Source of the DNA: Gemmatimonadaceae bacterium
Lineage (GTDB): Bacteria > Gemmatimonadota > Gemmatimonadetes > Gemmatimonadales > Gemmatimonadaceae
Reading direction: 5' to 3'
Length of the DNA stretch: 40,811 nt
Assembly (NCBI GenBank): GCA_035533015.1
Contig: DATLUQ010000021.1
Location: forward strand, 1 to 40,811
The notes beneath the pieces were generated by a model that did no database searches, was not told the origin of the DNA, and saw only the letters and a program-made list of their open reading frames with translations. Position numbers and translations under genes: made by a program. Every line of letters starts with the position of its first letter. The stretch's first letter is position 1. Positions 17,980-25,980 of this stretch are shown piece after piece.

Positions 17980-19274
17980 CGCATCGACTCGGGCTCTGTC
18001 ATGAAGCGCGCGAACCCGTCGCGGTCGCCGGCAGCGGCGGCCAGGCGGCGAACGCCCTCCCGCAGAGTGTCGAGCGAGGTCGCGATGGACAATCGCACAT
18101 AGTGCTCGCCCTCAGCTCCCCTCGTACCGAACGACTCCCGGTGCAGCACTGCCACGCCATGCCGGTACAGCGCGAACAGCTGGAACAGTCGCGAGGGCGA
18201 AGTGCCCCGCTGAGCGGCCGGGTCGAGCGCGGCGTACGCATCCAGCACACCGAGTCGCTCGCACACGCCGCCGATGTTGGGAAAGACGTAGAACGCCCCC
18301 TGCGGCGTTCCGCAGCGCACCCCCGGAATGGCGTTGAGCGCCGGGATCACCCAGTTGCGGCGGGTCTGGAACTCGGCCACCATGCGCGCGATTGCTTCAT
18401 AGGATTCGGGACTCTCGAGCGCCACCCGTCCCGCCTCCTGGGTAAACGGCGCGACGCACGACGTCGTCTGGATCACCTGCCGCTTGAACACCTGTGCCTC
18501 TTCGGCCGAAGGGAGCACGGCGTAACCGAGCCGCCACCCGGTCATCGCAAATCCCTTGGAATGGCCGCTCGCGACGATGGTTCGTTCCGCCATGCCGGGT
18601 TGCGTGGCGATGCTGGCGTGTTCCACGCCGTCGAACAGGATGTGTTCGTAGATCTCGTCGCTGTAGAGGCGCACGTGGGGACCGCACTGCTCGCGGATCA
18701 CCGCCGCCACTTCGGCCAGGAGCGTGGCCGGCAGCACGCCCCCCGTGGGGTTGGACGGCGAACAGAACACGATGAGCTTCGTCTTCGGCGTGATCAGCGC
18801 CGCGAGGTCGTCGGCCGTGAAGGTGAATGCGTGGTCCTCGCGCAGCCGTAGCGGGATGGGCACGCCGCGTACGAACGTGGTCCACGACTCGTAGATCGCG
18901 AATCCGGGGCTCGGGTAGATGACCTCGTCGCCCGGATCGACGTAGGTCTGGAGGGTGAGCGATATCGAAGGCTTGGCGCCCGGCAGCACCACCACGCGCC
19001 CCGGATCGACGGCGATGCCGCGCGTACGCGCCACGTAATCAGCGATCGCCTTGCGCAGCGACGGCACCCCTTGGGGATCGGAGTAGTGCGTGTTCCCGCG
19101 CCGAATCTCGGCGATCCCGGCTTCGTTGATGTGGGGCGCGCTGTCGAAGTCGGGTTCGCCGATGGTGAGCCGAACGACGTCACGCCCGCGGGCGACGGCG
19201 CGGGCGACGTCCTCGCCGAACGTAAACGAGCCTTCGACGCCGAGGTCGTCGAGTCGTCGTGCAAAGAGGGGCAT
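17976..19274 (-). CDS. Class I/II PLP-dependent aminotransferase (aspartate aminotransferase-like)
   Basis: A 432-aa fold-type I aminotransferase. Features: LTIGEPDFDSAPHI near the N-terminus, HYSDPQGVPSLRKAIADY, SPSNPTGGVL (PLP-binding Asn), YSDEIYEHILF (PLP Asp/Tyr), the Schiff-base Lys in SGHSKGFAMTGWRLGY, and the C-terminal carboxylate-binding Arg in YVRLSIATS. An insertion near 340 (ALDPAAQRGTSPSRL) makes it somewhat longer than usual. The exact amino acid specificity cannot be read. It is the first gene of a minus-strand operon with the hydroxyacid dehydrogenase and the RDD-SpoIIM protein. Confidence 0.93.
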   Translation of the reverse strand: MPLFARRLDDLGVEGSFTFGEDVARAVARGRDVVRLTIGEPDFDSAPHINEAGIAEIRRGNTHYSDPQGVPSLRKAIADYVARTRGIAVDPGRVVVLPGAKPSISLTLQTYVDPGDEVIYPSPGFAIYESWTTFVRGVPIPLRLREDHAFTFTADDLAALITPKTKLIVFCSPSNPTGGVLPATLLAEVAAVIREQCGPHVRLYSDEIYEHILFDGVEHASIATQPGMAERTIVASGHSKGFAMTGWRLGYAVLPSAEEAQVFKRQVIQTTSCVAPFTQEAGRVALESPESYEAIARMVAEFQTRRNWVIPALNAIPGVRCGTPQGAFYVFPNIGGVCERLGVLDAYAALDPAAQRGTSPSRLFQLFALYRHGVAVLHRESFGTRGAEGEHYVRLSIATSLDTLREGVRRLAAAAGDRDGFARFMTEPESMR

Positions 19275-19356
19275 GCTATCCGTGGCTGGTGGCGGCCCGG
19301 ACCGGGCGCCATCAAGATGCGCGGCTGAGCGCCCGGGCGCGAGGGTCCGGGCGGGT

Positions 19357-19362
19357 TATATT
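19357..19362 (+). promoter_or_regulatory. -10-like box directly before dtd, suggesting a leaderless transcript
   Basis: TATATT ends seven bases before the dtd ATG (19370), exactly where a -10 box would place the transcription start on the start codon. There is no Shine-Dalgarno sequence in the gap (CTCGCCC). No clear -35 box was seen. Confidence 0.45.
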
Positions 19363-19369
19363 CTCGCCC

Positions 19370-19807
19370 ATGCGCATCCTGCTCCAGCGCGTGTCGCGGG
19401 CCGAAGTCCGCGTGGACGCGCGTGTCACCGGGTCCATTGGCCGCGGCTTTCTGCTGCTGGTGGGCTTCACGCACACCGACACGGAAACCGAACTTGCCTG
19501 GATGGCCGAGAAGGTGACCGGGCTGCGGCTGTTCGCCGACGCCGACGACAAGATGAACCTCGCGCTCGCCGACGTGGACGGCGCGTTGCTCGTGGTGTCG
19601 CAGTTCACGCTCTACGGCGACGCGTCCAAGGGGCGCCGGCCGAGTTTCATCGACGCGGCGCGGCCGGACGTGGCGGTCCTCCTGTACGAGCGGTTCGTGG
19701 CACTATTGCGGGCCCGGGGTGTGCCAACCGAAACCGGCGAGTTCGGCGCGATGATGGACGTGGAATTGATAAACGACGGCCCGGTGACGCTGTGGCTGGA
19801 GACGTGA
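19370..19807 (+). CDS. dtd: D-aminoacyl-tRNA deacylase
   Basis: A 145-aa enzyme that removes D-amino acids (and glycine from tRNA-Ala) from mischarged tRNAs. It begins MRILLQRVSRAEV, carries the conserved SQFTLYGDASKGRRPSF motif of the active site and the C-terminal Gly-cisPro motif NDGPVTLWLE that excludes L-amino acids. Length matches the family. The ATG at 19370 is chosen because the conserved N-terminus starts there and a -10-like box stands just before it. The stop overlaps the maf GTG (GTGA). Confidence 0.97.
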   Translation: MRILLQRVSRAEVRVDARVTGSIGRGFLLLVGFTHTDTETELAWMAEKVTGLRLFADADDKMNLALADVDGALLVVSQFTLYGDASKGRRPSFIDAARPDVAVLLYERFVALLRARGVPTETGEFGAMMDVELINDGPVTLWLET

Positions 19808-20400
19808 CGCACCCGCGGGTGATCCTCGCCTCCGCTTCGCCGCGGCGGCGTGATCTGCTGACGCTGATCGGCATCCCGCACGAGGTGCGTCCGGCCAACG
19901 TGGATGAGGCCCTGCGTGCGGGCGAGGCGCCGGCGGCGTACGTCGAACGGCTGGCGCGCGAGAAGGCCCTTGCCCTCGGCGACCATGACGTGGTGGCGAT
20001 CGGAAGCGATACGACGGTCGTCGTGGACGCCGACGTGCTGGCGAAGCCCGAATCGGAGGCCGACGCGGCGCGGATGCTGCATCGGTTGAGCGGGCGCTCG
20101 CACGTCGTGCTGACGGGCGTGGCTGCGGCCTGGCGGGGACGCATCGCGTCGGGCGTGGAGGAAGTGGGCGTCACCTTTCGCGCCTTGAGCGACGCAGACA
20201 TCGCACGGTACATCGCCACCGGCGAGCCGATGGACAAGGCAGGGGCGTACGGCATTCAGGGGTACGGCGCCACGATCGTGACGCGGGTGGACGGCGACTA
20301 CTTCGCGGTGATGGGGCTGGCCGTGAACCGCCTCGTGCGCCTGCTCGAGGATCTGGGGCTGCGCTATCCCTTCGGCCCGCTCGAGGCAACGCGGCCGTAG
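19804..20400 (+). CDS. maf: Maf-like nucleoside triphosphate pyrophosphatase
   Basis: A 198-aa Maf/YhdE-family enzyme that hydrolyses non-canonical or selected nucleoside triphosphates to monophosphates. It shows ILASASPRRRDLL at the N-terminus, the catalytic Asp in AIGSDTTVVVD, KPESEADAARMLHRLSGRSH, and the DKAGAYGIQGYGA signature. Which Maf substrate class (dTTP/UTP or modified pyrimidines) it belongs to was not resolved. The GTG start overlaps the dtd stop, so the two form a small housekeeping operon. Its 3' end overlaps the convergent glycosyltransferase gene by 37 bases. Confidence 0.95.
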   Translation: MTHPRVILASASPRRRDLLTLIGIPHEVRPANVDEALRAGEAPAAYVERLAREKALALGDHDVVAIGSDTTVVVDADVLAKPESEADAARMLHRLSGRSHVVLTGVAAAWRGRIASGVEEVGVTFRALSDADIARYIATGEPMDKAGAYGIQGYGATIVTRVDGDYFAVMGLAVNRLVRLLEDLGLRYPFGPLEATRP

Positions 20401-21428
20401 CCCAGCCCGTACGCCGAGCGCCAGCGCTCCACGCGGTCGAGTACGTCGCGCACCTCGATGCGCGGCATGCGACCGGGGCGGTTCTCCATCGAGATCGGAT
20501 AGTCCTCGCCGGGATCACCGTAGGCGTCGATCATCAGGTCGTGGAACCTGCGGTACGGCCCGGTGCGCTTGGGGTTGGTATAGCCGAGGAGGCTCACCGC
20601 GGGACGATCGAGCGCCACCGCCGCGTGCAGCGGTCCCGTGTCGGGCGAGAGCACGAGCGCGGCGCCGTCCATGATCCCCACCAGATTGCGCAGCCCGCTG
20701 CCCAGCGCGGAGCGCGGCGCCACCGTTGAGCGTTCAAGTATAACCTGCTCGGCGTGCAGCTCGCGCGGCGACCGCCCCCCGACGAGCACCGGTTGCAGGT
20801 CGAAGTCATGGCGGAGGGCGTCGGCCACCTGGGCCCAGCGTTCCGGCGCCCAGTCCTTGTCGGGTTTGCTCGTCGCGACGACGATGGCCGCGGCCGGTCG
20901 CTCCATGGACGCGAAGAACTCGCGCTGCCATGCGCGCTCGGCGGGCCAGGGACCCAGGTCCCACGCCACGGGCTCGTGCGCGATGCCGAGCGCCGTGAGG
21001 AACTCGAAATACTGATCCTGCACGTGCTGGCCGACGTGCGGGGGGATCCGGCGATTGGTGAACAGCCAGTTCATGTCCCGCGCCCGCGCTCGGTCGAAGC
21101 CGAGTTTGACCGGCGCGCGGGTGAACGACGTGACGATGCCGGCCTTGAAGTACACCTGGAGATCGATCACGAGATCGAACCGCCTCGCGGCGAGCTGCGC
21201 GCGGATGTCGGTGAAGGCGCGCCACCCCCTGGTCCGGTCGAACAGCACGATCTCGTCCACCGACCGGTGCCCCCGCACGAGCGTGGCCGGTCCCGGTTGA
21301 AGCACCCACGTGATGTGGCTCGCGGGATGGGCGCGCTTGATGGCGTTGATCACCGGCAGCACGTGCACGGCGTCGCCAACGGCGCTCATCATCACGACGC
21401 AGATTCGGTCGAGGGTCGCTGCGATCAT
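20364..21428 (-). CDS. Glycosyltransferase family 9 (ADP-heptose:LPS heptosyltransferase-like), copy 1
   Basis: A 354-aa GT9 enzyme. The N-terminus RICVVMMSAVGDAVHVLPVINAIK is the family's first strand and Gly-rich turn with the catalytic Asp; the C-terminal half has VVATSKPDKDWAPERWAQ and the donor-binding LVLSPDTGPLHAAVAL motif. GT9 enzymes add heptose to the LPS inner core at the cytosolic face of the inner membrane. A stretch at 20727-20748 uses unusual A/T-ending codons. The start overlaps the stop of a second GT9 gene (ATGA), so both are in one operon. WaaC versus WaaF cannot be decided. Confidence 0.92.
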   Translation of the reverse strand: MIAATLDRICVVMMSAVGDAVHVLPVINAIKRAHPASHITWVLQPGPATLVRGHRSVDEIVLFDRTRGWRAFTDIRAQLAARRFDLVIDLQVYFKAGIVTSFTRAPVKLGFDRARARDMNWLFTNRRIPPHVGQHVQDQYFEFLTALGIAHEPVAWDLGPWPAERAWQREFFASMERPAAAIVVATSKPDKDWAPERWAQVADALRHDFDLQPVLVGGRSPRELHAEQVILERSTVAPRSALGSGLRNLVGIMDGAALVLSPDTGPLHAAVALDRPAVSLLGYTNPKRTGPYRRFHDLMIDAYGDPGEDYPISMENRPGRMPRIEVRDVLDRVERWRSAYGLGYGRVASSGPKG

Positions 21429-22432
21429 GGGCGGGAAGATATCGCGCGGGCGCCGAGTGCGATCGCCTCCTGTACGATCTCGGCGGCCGTGATGCCATCG
21501 GGCGACGGCCGCACGATCATGCGGAACGGACCCACGCCCTGCGGGAAGGTGCGCTCGGGCTCGCCGGGCGCGAAGATGCCCAGCGCCGGTACGCCGAACG
21601 CGCCGGCGACGTGCAACGGCCCGGAATCATGACCGATGAACAGCACGGCTCGGGCCAGCGCCGCGGCGGTGTCCACCAGCCGGCCGCCGAACTGATCCAC
21701 ATAGATCCATCCAGCCCGCCCGCCGGAGGCGCGCACCTCGTTCAGCTCGGCGGTGCTTCCCAACCACAGGGGATCGTAGCCCTGTGCCTCGAGTGCGCGG
21801 GCGACGTCGAGCCACACCGGCACCGGGACGCACCGTTCCCGCTTGCTGGCGAACGGATGGAGCGCCACCACGCGGTGCACGAGGGCCCGCTCCACGTCGG
21901 GACGCGGCGCGAGCCGGCGCGCGTCGAGCCGGTACCGGAGTGGTTGGGCCGCGACGCCGAACGGGCCGAGCAGACGCGCTTCCTCGGCCATGACGGGGCG
22001 CCGTACGTCCTCAGGCGCGAGCGCGTGGGTGAGCCACCGCGCGTTCCGGCGCCGCTCGAGTCCGATGCGCACCGGCACGCCGCACAGCGCGACGGCGCGC
22101 GCCGTCCGCCAGGGGGCGGCAGCCAGCACAGCGGTGTCGAACCCACCCCGCCGCACCTGCACCATGGCAGCGGCAAAGCGGAAGAAGCCGCCACGGCCGC
22201 GTCCGGGCGCGCGGTCCCAGAACGGGTCGGCGGCGATCACGCGTTCCACGTGCGGGACCAGGGCGCCGATGTCGCGCGTGTAGTCCTTGCACCAGAGGGT
22301 GATGCTGAGGCCGGGGAATCGGGCTACGAGCGGCGGCGTGAGCGCCGAGGCGAACACGAGGTCGCCGAGGTTGTCGAGGCTGACCAGCAGCAGACGCCGC
22401 GGCACGGGCGGGCGCGTTAGATTCTCGTTCAC
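21425..22432 (-). CDS. Glycosyltransferase family 9 (heptosyltransferase-like), copy 2
   Basis: A 335-aa GT9 protein with RRLLLVSLDNLGDLVFASALTPPL at the start and LFIGHDSGPLHVAGAFGVPALGIF plus GEPERTFPQG at the donor site. It is likely a second LPS-core heptosyltransferase. I start it at GTG 22430-22432 (VNENLTRPP): this leaves a short tail before the conserved first strand, while the open frame far upstream is the shadow of the divergent gene. Divergent from the GT4 gene with about 99 bases between. Codes for a pair with copy 1 through a 4-base overlap. Confidence 0.88.
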   Translation of the reverse strand: MNENLTRPPVPRRLLLVSLDNLGDLVFASALTPPLVARFPGLSITLWCKDYTRDIGALVPHVERVIAADPFWDRAPGRGRGGFFRFAAAMVQVRRGGFDTAVLAAAPWRTARAVALCGVPVRIGLERRRNARWLTHALAPEDVRRPVMAEEARLLGPFGVAAQPLRYRLDARRLAPRPDVERALVHRVVALHPFASKRERCVPVPVWLDVARALEAQGYDPLWLGSTAELNEVRASGGRAGWIYVDQFGGRLVDTAAALARAVLFIGHDSGPLHVAGAFGVPALGIFAPGEPERTFPQGVGPFRMIVRPSPDGITAAEIVQEAIALGARAISSRP

Positions 22433-22531
22433 TCTGCCGCGCAACTTCGGGGGCCGCGGCGGGCGAAGCAAGCCCCGTGTGCGCCATTCGTTCTCCGAAC
22501 CCCAGGAACTCGCGACCAGGTCCACCCCCGC

Positions 22532-23656
22532 ATGCGCATTCTGCACCTCGATACCGAGCGCGGCTGGCGCGGCGGGGAGCGCCAGGCCTGGTGGCTGGCC
22601 GCCGAGTTGGCGCGGCGCGGGCACACGTCGGTGATCGCCGCGCGGGCCGGGCAGCCGCTCGCCCGGCGGGCGCATGAGGCGGGGCTGCCGGTGGTCAACT
22701 GCTCGCCGCGGTTCGAGGGCGATCCGCTCCGCGCGTACCGCATGCGCCGGGCCATCGTGCGGTTCGACATCGACATCGTCCACGCCCACACCGGCCACGA
22801 CGTCACCCTGGGTGCCATGGCCATCGCCGGGACACGAGCCCGGCTGGTGGTCTCGCGCCGGGTGGACTTCCCGCTGCGGGCCAACGCCGGCACGCGGTGG
22901 AAGTACGACCGTGCCGCGGTCATCCTCGCGGTGTCGAAGGCGGTGGAGAACGTGTTGGTGGCATGCGGCATCGCGCGGGAGCGCATTCGCGTGGTGCCCG
23001 ACGGCGTCGACGTGCACCGCGAGATAGAGCCGGCATCGGTCGCCGCGCTGGCCGCGCTCGGGGTGCCGCCGGGCGCGCCCGTGGCGGTACAGGTGGCGCA
23101 GTTGGTGGCGCACAAGGATCCCGGCAACTTCGTACGCGCCGTGGTGCGGGCGCGGCGCGAAGTCCCCGAACTGCACGGCCTCCTGGTAGGCGACGGGATG
23201 CTGCGGCCGGTGGTGGAAGCGGAGATCCGGAAGCTCGGTGCGGAGCCGTACGTGCATCTGGCCGGGTATCGGGCCGACGCCGACGCGCTGCTCGCCGCCG
23301 CCACGGTGTGCGTGCTCAGTTCGCGCCAAGAAGGGATGGGCTCGGTGCTGCTCGACGCGCTGTACCTCGGGCGTCCGATCGCGGCCACGCGCGCGGGGGG
23401 CATTCCGGAGGTCGTGGAGGACGGGGTGTGCGGGCTGTTGGCCCCAGTCGAGGATTCGCAAACGCTCGGCGCGGCGATCGCGCGGCTGGTCAATGACCGG
23501 CCCCTCGCCCGGCGGCTGGGCGAGAACGCGCGCGCGCGGGCCGCCGACTTCTCGGTGGAGCGGATGACCGAGCGCACCGAACAGGTGTACGCCGCCGTGC
23601 TTGCCGGGGGCGGTGCGCTCCTACCACTCAGAGGCGCTCGCGGGCCGCTGCGCTGA
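22532..23656 (+). CDS. Glycosyltransferase family 4
   Basis: A 374-aa GT4 (GT-B fold) enzyme. N-terminal domain: MRILHLDTERGWRGGERQ, a typical acceptor-side glycine loop, and IVHAHTGHD. C-terminal domain: VAVQVAQLVAHKDPGNFVRAV and the EX7E-type donor site (SRQEGMGSVLLDALYLGRPI, then AGGIPEVVEDGVCGLL). It probably transfers a sugar to an LPS core or glycolipid, given GT9 genes on one side and a sugar-kinase-like gene on the other. The last 29 bases overlap the kinase gene on the other strand. Confidence 0.92.
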   Translation: MRILHLDTERGWRGGERQAWWLAAELARRGHTSVIAARAGQPLARRAHEAGLPVVNCSPRFEGDPLRAYRMRRAIVRFDIDIVHAHTGHDVTLGAMAIAGTRARLVVSRRVDFPLRANAGTRWKYDRAAVILAVSKAVENVLVACGIARERIRVVPDGVDVHREIEPASVAALAALGVPPGAPVAVQVAQLVAHKDPGNFVRAVVRARREVPELHGLLVGDGMLRPVVEAEIRKLGAEPYVHLAGYRADADALLAAATVCVLSSRQEGMGSVLLDALYLGRPIAATRAGGIPEVVEDGVCGLLAPVEDSQTLGAAIARLVNDRPLARRLGENARARAADFSVERMTERTEQVYAAVLAGGGALLPLRGARGPLR

Positions 23657-24386
23657 GCGCGGCGATCTCCTCGTCGGTCACCGTGGCGCCGAACCGTTGG
23701 CGCCATTTGCGAAGCGACCGGGTCAGGCGGGACAGGTTCAGCTCGAGCGTCGCGGCGGGCTCGCCCCCGAAGCTGATGCGGTCGACGTCGAGCACGTATG
23801 CAACGGGCCGCGCCGGTTCGCCCGCGACCAGCACGTTCTTGGCGTTGAGGTCGTGGTGGCGCGCGCCGGCCCGAGCCAGGGCGGCGACCAGCGCGGCGGT
23901 GGCATCGAGCGCGGGACGGCGGTCGGCGGCGGTCCCGGCGGAGAGGACGGCGGCCAGATCGCGCCCCGGGGCGACCTCGCGCGTGACGACGTCGGAGCGC
24001 CCGAGCAGCGCCGCGGCACGATAGACCACGTAGGCGAGCAGTTCGGGGGTGGGGATGCCGGCATCCGCGAGGCGGGCCGTGATGGCGAGTTCGGACGGCG
24101 CGCGGGTGGGGAGCAGGAACAGGTCGCGCGTGACGCCGGCCATGGCGCCGCCGTGGCGGTTGTGGCGCACTACCATGCGTCCCGTCTCGGGTGCGGGCAG
24201 GGGCACCGCGTACGCGGGTTGGCGACCCGTGAGCCGCGTGTGGTCCGGTGAATGTTTAGCAAAATCATATAGCGTTCCGCGGGCCAGGGCGTGGCGCAGG
24301 GTGTCGAGCAAGGCGGCCACGGCCACGGCGTCGGCGCGGCCCACCCGCACGCGTTCGTAGCCCGGGGGCAGGGCGGGCCCGGTCAC
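23628..24386 (-). CDS. Kdo kinase/WaaP-like LPS sugar kinase
   Basis: A 252-aa protein kinase-like fold of the lipopolysaccharide kinase group (KdkA/WaaP), which phosphorylates an inner-core sugar such as Kdo. Visible: GTLYDFAKHSPDHTRL, VVRHNRHGGAMAG (KdkA-like glycine region), TREVAPGRDL, the catalytic loop HHDLNAKNVLV with Asp179, and the metal-binding VLDVDRISFG with Asp200/202. The GTG start (24384-24386) overlaps the stop of the cyclase gene (GTGA), coupling the two. An AT-rich run of codons (24250-24275) stands out from the rest of the gene. Confidence 0.85.
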   Translation of the reverse strand: MTGPALPPGYERVRVGRADAVAVAALLDTLRHALARGTLYDFAKHSPDHTRLTGRQPAYAVPLPAPETGRMVVRHNRHGGAMAGVTRDLFLLPTRAPSELAITARLADAGIPTPELLAYVVYRAAALLGRSDVVTREVAPGRDLAAVLSAGTAADRRPALDATAALVAALARAGARHHDLNAKNVLVAGEPARPVAYVLDVDRISFGGEPAATLELNLSRLTRSLRKWRQRFGATVTDEEIAALSAAARERL

Positions 24387-25945
24387 GCGACCACGCGGTA
24401 TACTCGCACCGGCTGGTGCTTGCCCTTGAGTTCCATGGGCGGACGTTCCTCCACCGCCGGCCCGTCGCTCAGCGCGACGCGCAGGCTCTCCGAGATCAGG
24501 ATCTCGCGCGGGCCGGCCGCCCGGCAGAGGCGGTTGGCCGTGTTCACCGTGTCGCCGATGACGGTGAACTCCAGGCGCTTCGCCGAACCGATGTTTCCCG
24601 CGAAGGCGTCGCCGTAGTTGAGCCCGATGCCGATCTGCAGCTCCGGACGCCCCTCGGCCCGCCACCTGGCGTTCAGCGAGTCCAGTTCCCGGATCATCTC
24701 CATGGCGGCGCGCACGGCCCGGTCGGGATCGCGCGGGTCGCCGATGGGCGCGCCCCACTGCGCCATCACGGCGTCGCCGATGAACTTGTCCAGCGTGCCC
24801 TCGTGCCGGAACACGCAGTCCACCATCTCGGTGAAGTACTCGCTCAGCAGGCGCGCCATGTCGTCGGGATTCATGGCTTCCGACAGCGGCGTGAACCCGC
24901 GGATGTCGCTGAACAGCACGGCGATCTTGCGTTTGTCGCCGCCCAGCCGCGTGGCCTCGGCCGACGAGGCGATCCGCTTGGCCAGTTGCGGCGCGAAGTA
25001 CCGCTCGAAGTTGCTGCGGACCAGCGTCTCGCGCCGGATCCGCTCGGCGAACTGGCTGTTCTCGATGGCCACGGCGGCGATGCCGGCAAACGCGACCACG
25101 AAGTCCAGGTCCTCATCGCCGAACCGGTGCGTGGTCGACACGTTGTCCACGTAGATCACACCCAGGGCCCTGTCCTCGCTGCCCATGAGCGGTGAGCAGA
25201 TCGCCGAACGCACCTGCTGCAGCACCACCGACTTTCCACCGAAGCGTGCGTCCTCGCCGGCGTTGTCGGAGAGGATGGCGACCTTGTCGGCCACTGCGGC
25301 GCGGGCGATGGACTGCGGTACGGCGCGCGGAGCGTCGCCGCCGCGCTTGTCGCGCGAGATCTTGGGGACGAGCACGCCCCCGTCGTCGAGCAGCAGGATG
25401 GCCACGCGGTCGACATCCAGAATCTGGTATGCATACCGCACGATCTGGTCGAGAATGGCGTCGGTGTCGACCGCGCGTCCCAGCCCCTTGGACACCTCGA
25501 GCAACGTGGCCAGCTTCTCGCGGTTCCTGTCCGGCGGGAGGGGAGGGACGCCCTCGAGCGACGTGGGCGGCGTGTGGCCGCGCACCGGCAACTGGCGCAC
25601 GATGGTCGCGGTCGAGGGTGGCGTTGGCTCGGCCGACGGGGCCGGCGCGGGGCGGGGCGCCGCCACCGGTTCGAGCGTGAAGTCCACCTTGCCGAAGGTG
25701 ACCGCGCTCCCGGTGGGCAGGAACCCCTCCTGGATGGGCGCGCCGTCGATGAAGGTCCCATTGCTCGACCCGAGGTCGCGCACCCGCACGCCGCCGTCCA
25801 CGCACTCCACCTCGGCGTGCCGCCGTGAGACCGTGGGGTCGATGATCGGGATGTCGGAGTTGGGGGCGCGGCCCACCACCTGCGCACCGCCGGCGCGCAG
25901 TTCGAACGACATGGTGTGGTCCGCACTGGTCAGCTTGTAGGGCAT
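24383..25945 (-). CDS. FHA - GAF - class III adenylate cyclase
   Basis: A 520-aa signalling enzyme with three domains. FHA (about 12-95: VVGRAPNSDIPIIDPTVSRRHAEVE, DLGSSNGTFIDG) should bind phosphothreonine partners. A GAF domain (about 150-305) follows a Pro-rich linker. The catalytic domain (about 338-470) has the metal Asp347 (FSDIRGF) and Asp391 (FIGDAVMAQWG), the adenine-selecting Lys387 and Thr466, and transition-state Asn468 and Arg472, so ATP to cAMP is the likely reaction. Thr at 466 is the class IIIb type. Start is ATG 25943-25945; the frame upstream is a shadow. It follows trpE by 35 bases and is coupled to the kinase gene. Confidence 0.94.
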   Translation of the reverse strand: MPYKLTSADHTMSFELRAGGAQVVGRAPNSDIPIIDPTVSRRHAEVECVDGGVRVRDLGSSNGTFIDGAPIQEGFLPTGSAVTFGKVDFTLEPVAAPRPAPAPSAEPTPPSTATIVRQLPVRGHTPPTSLEGVPPLPPDRNREKLATLLEVSKGLGRAVDTDAILDQIVRYAYQILDVDRVAILLLDDGGVLVPKISRDKRGGDAPRAVPQSIARAAVADKVAILSDNAGEDARFGGKSVVLQQVRSAICSPLMGSEDRALGVIYVDNVSTTHRFGDEDLDFVVAFAGIAAVAIENSQFAERIRRETLVRSNFERYFAPQLAKRIASSAEATRLGGDKRKIAVLFSDIRGFTPLSEAMNPDDMARLLSEYFTEMVDCVFRHEGTLDKFIGDAVMAQWGAPIGDPRDPDRAVRAAMEMIRELDSLNARWRAEGRPELQIGIGLNYGDAFAGNIGSAKRLEFTVIGDTVNTANRLCRAAGPREILISESLRVALSDGPAVEERPPMELKGKHQPVRVYRVVA

Positions 25946-25980
25946 GACTGGTTGAATATGCGGAGAGCGGCTGCCCCCCA

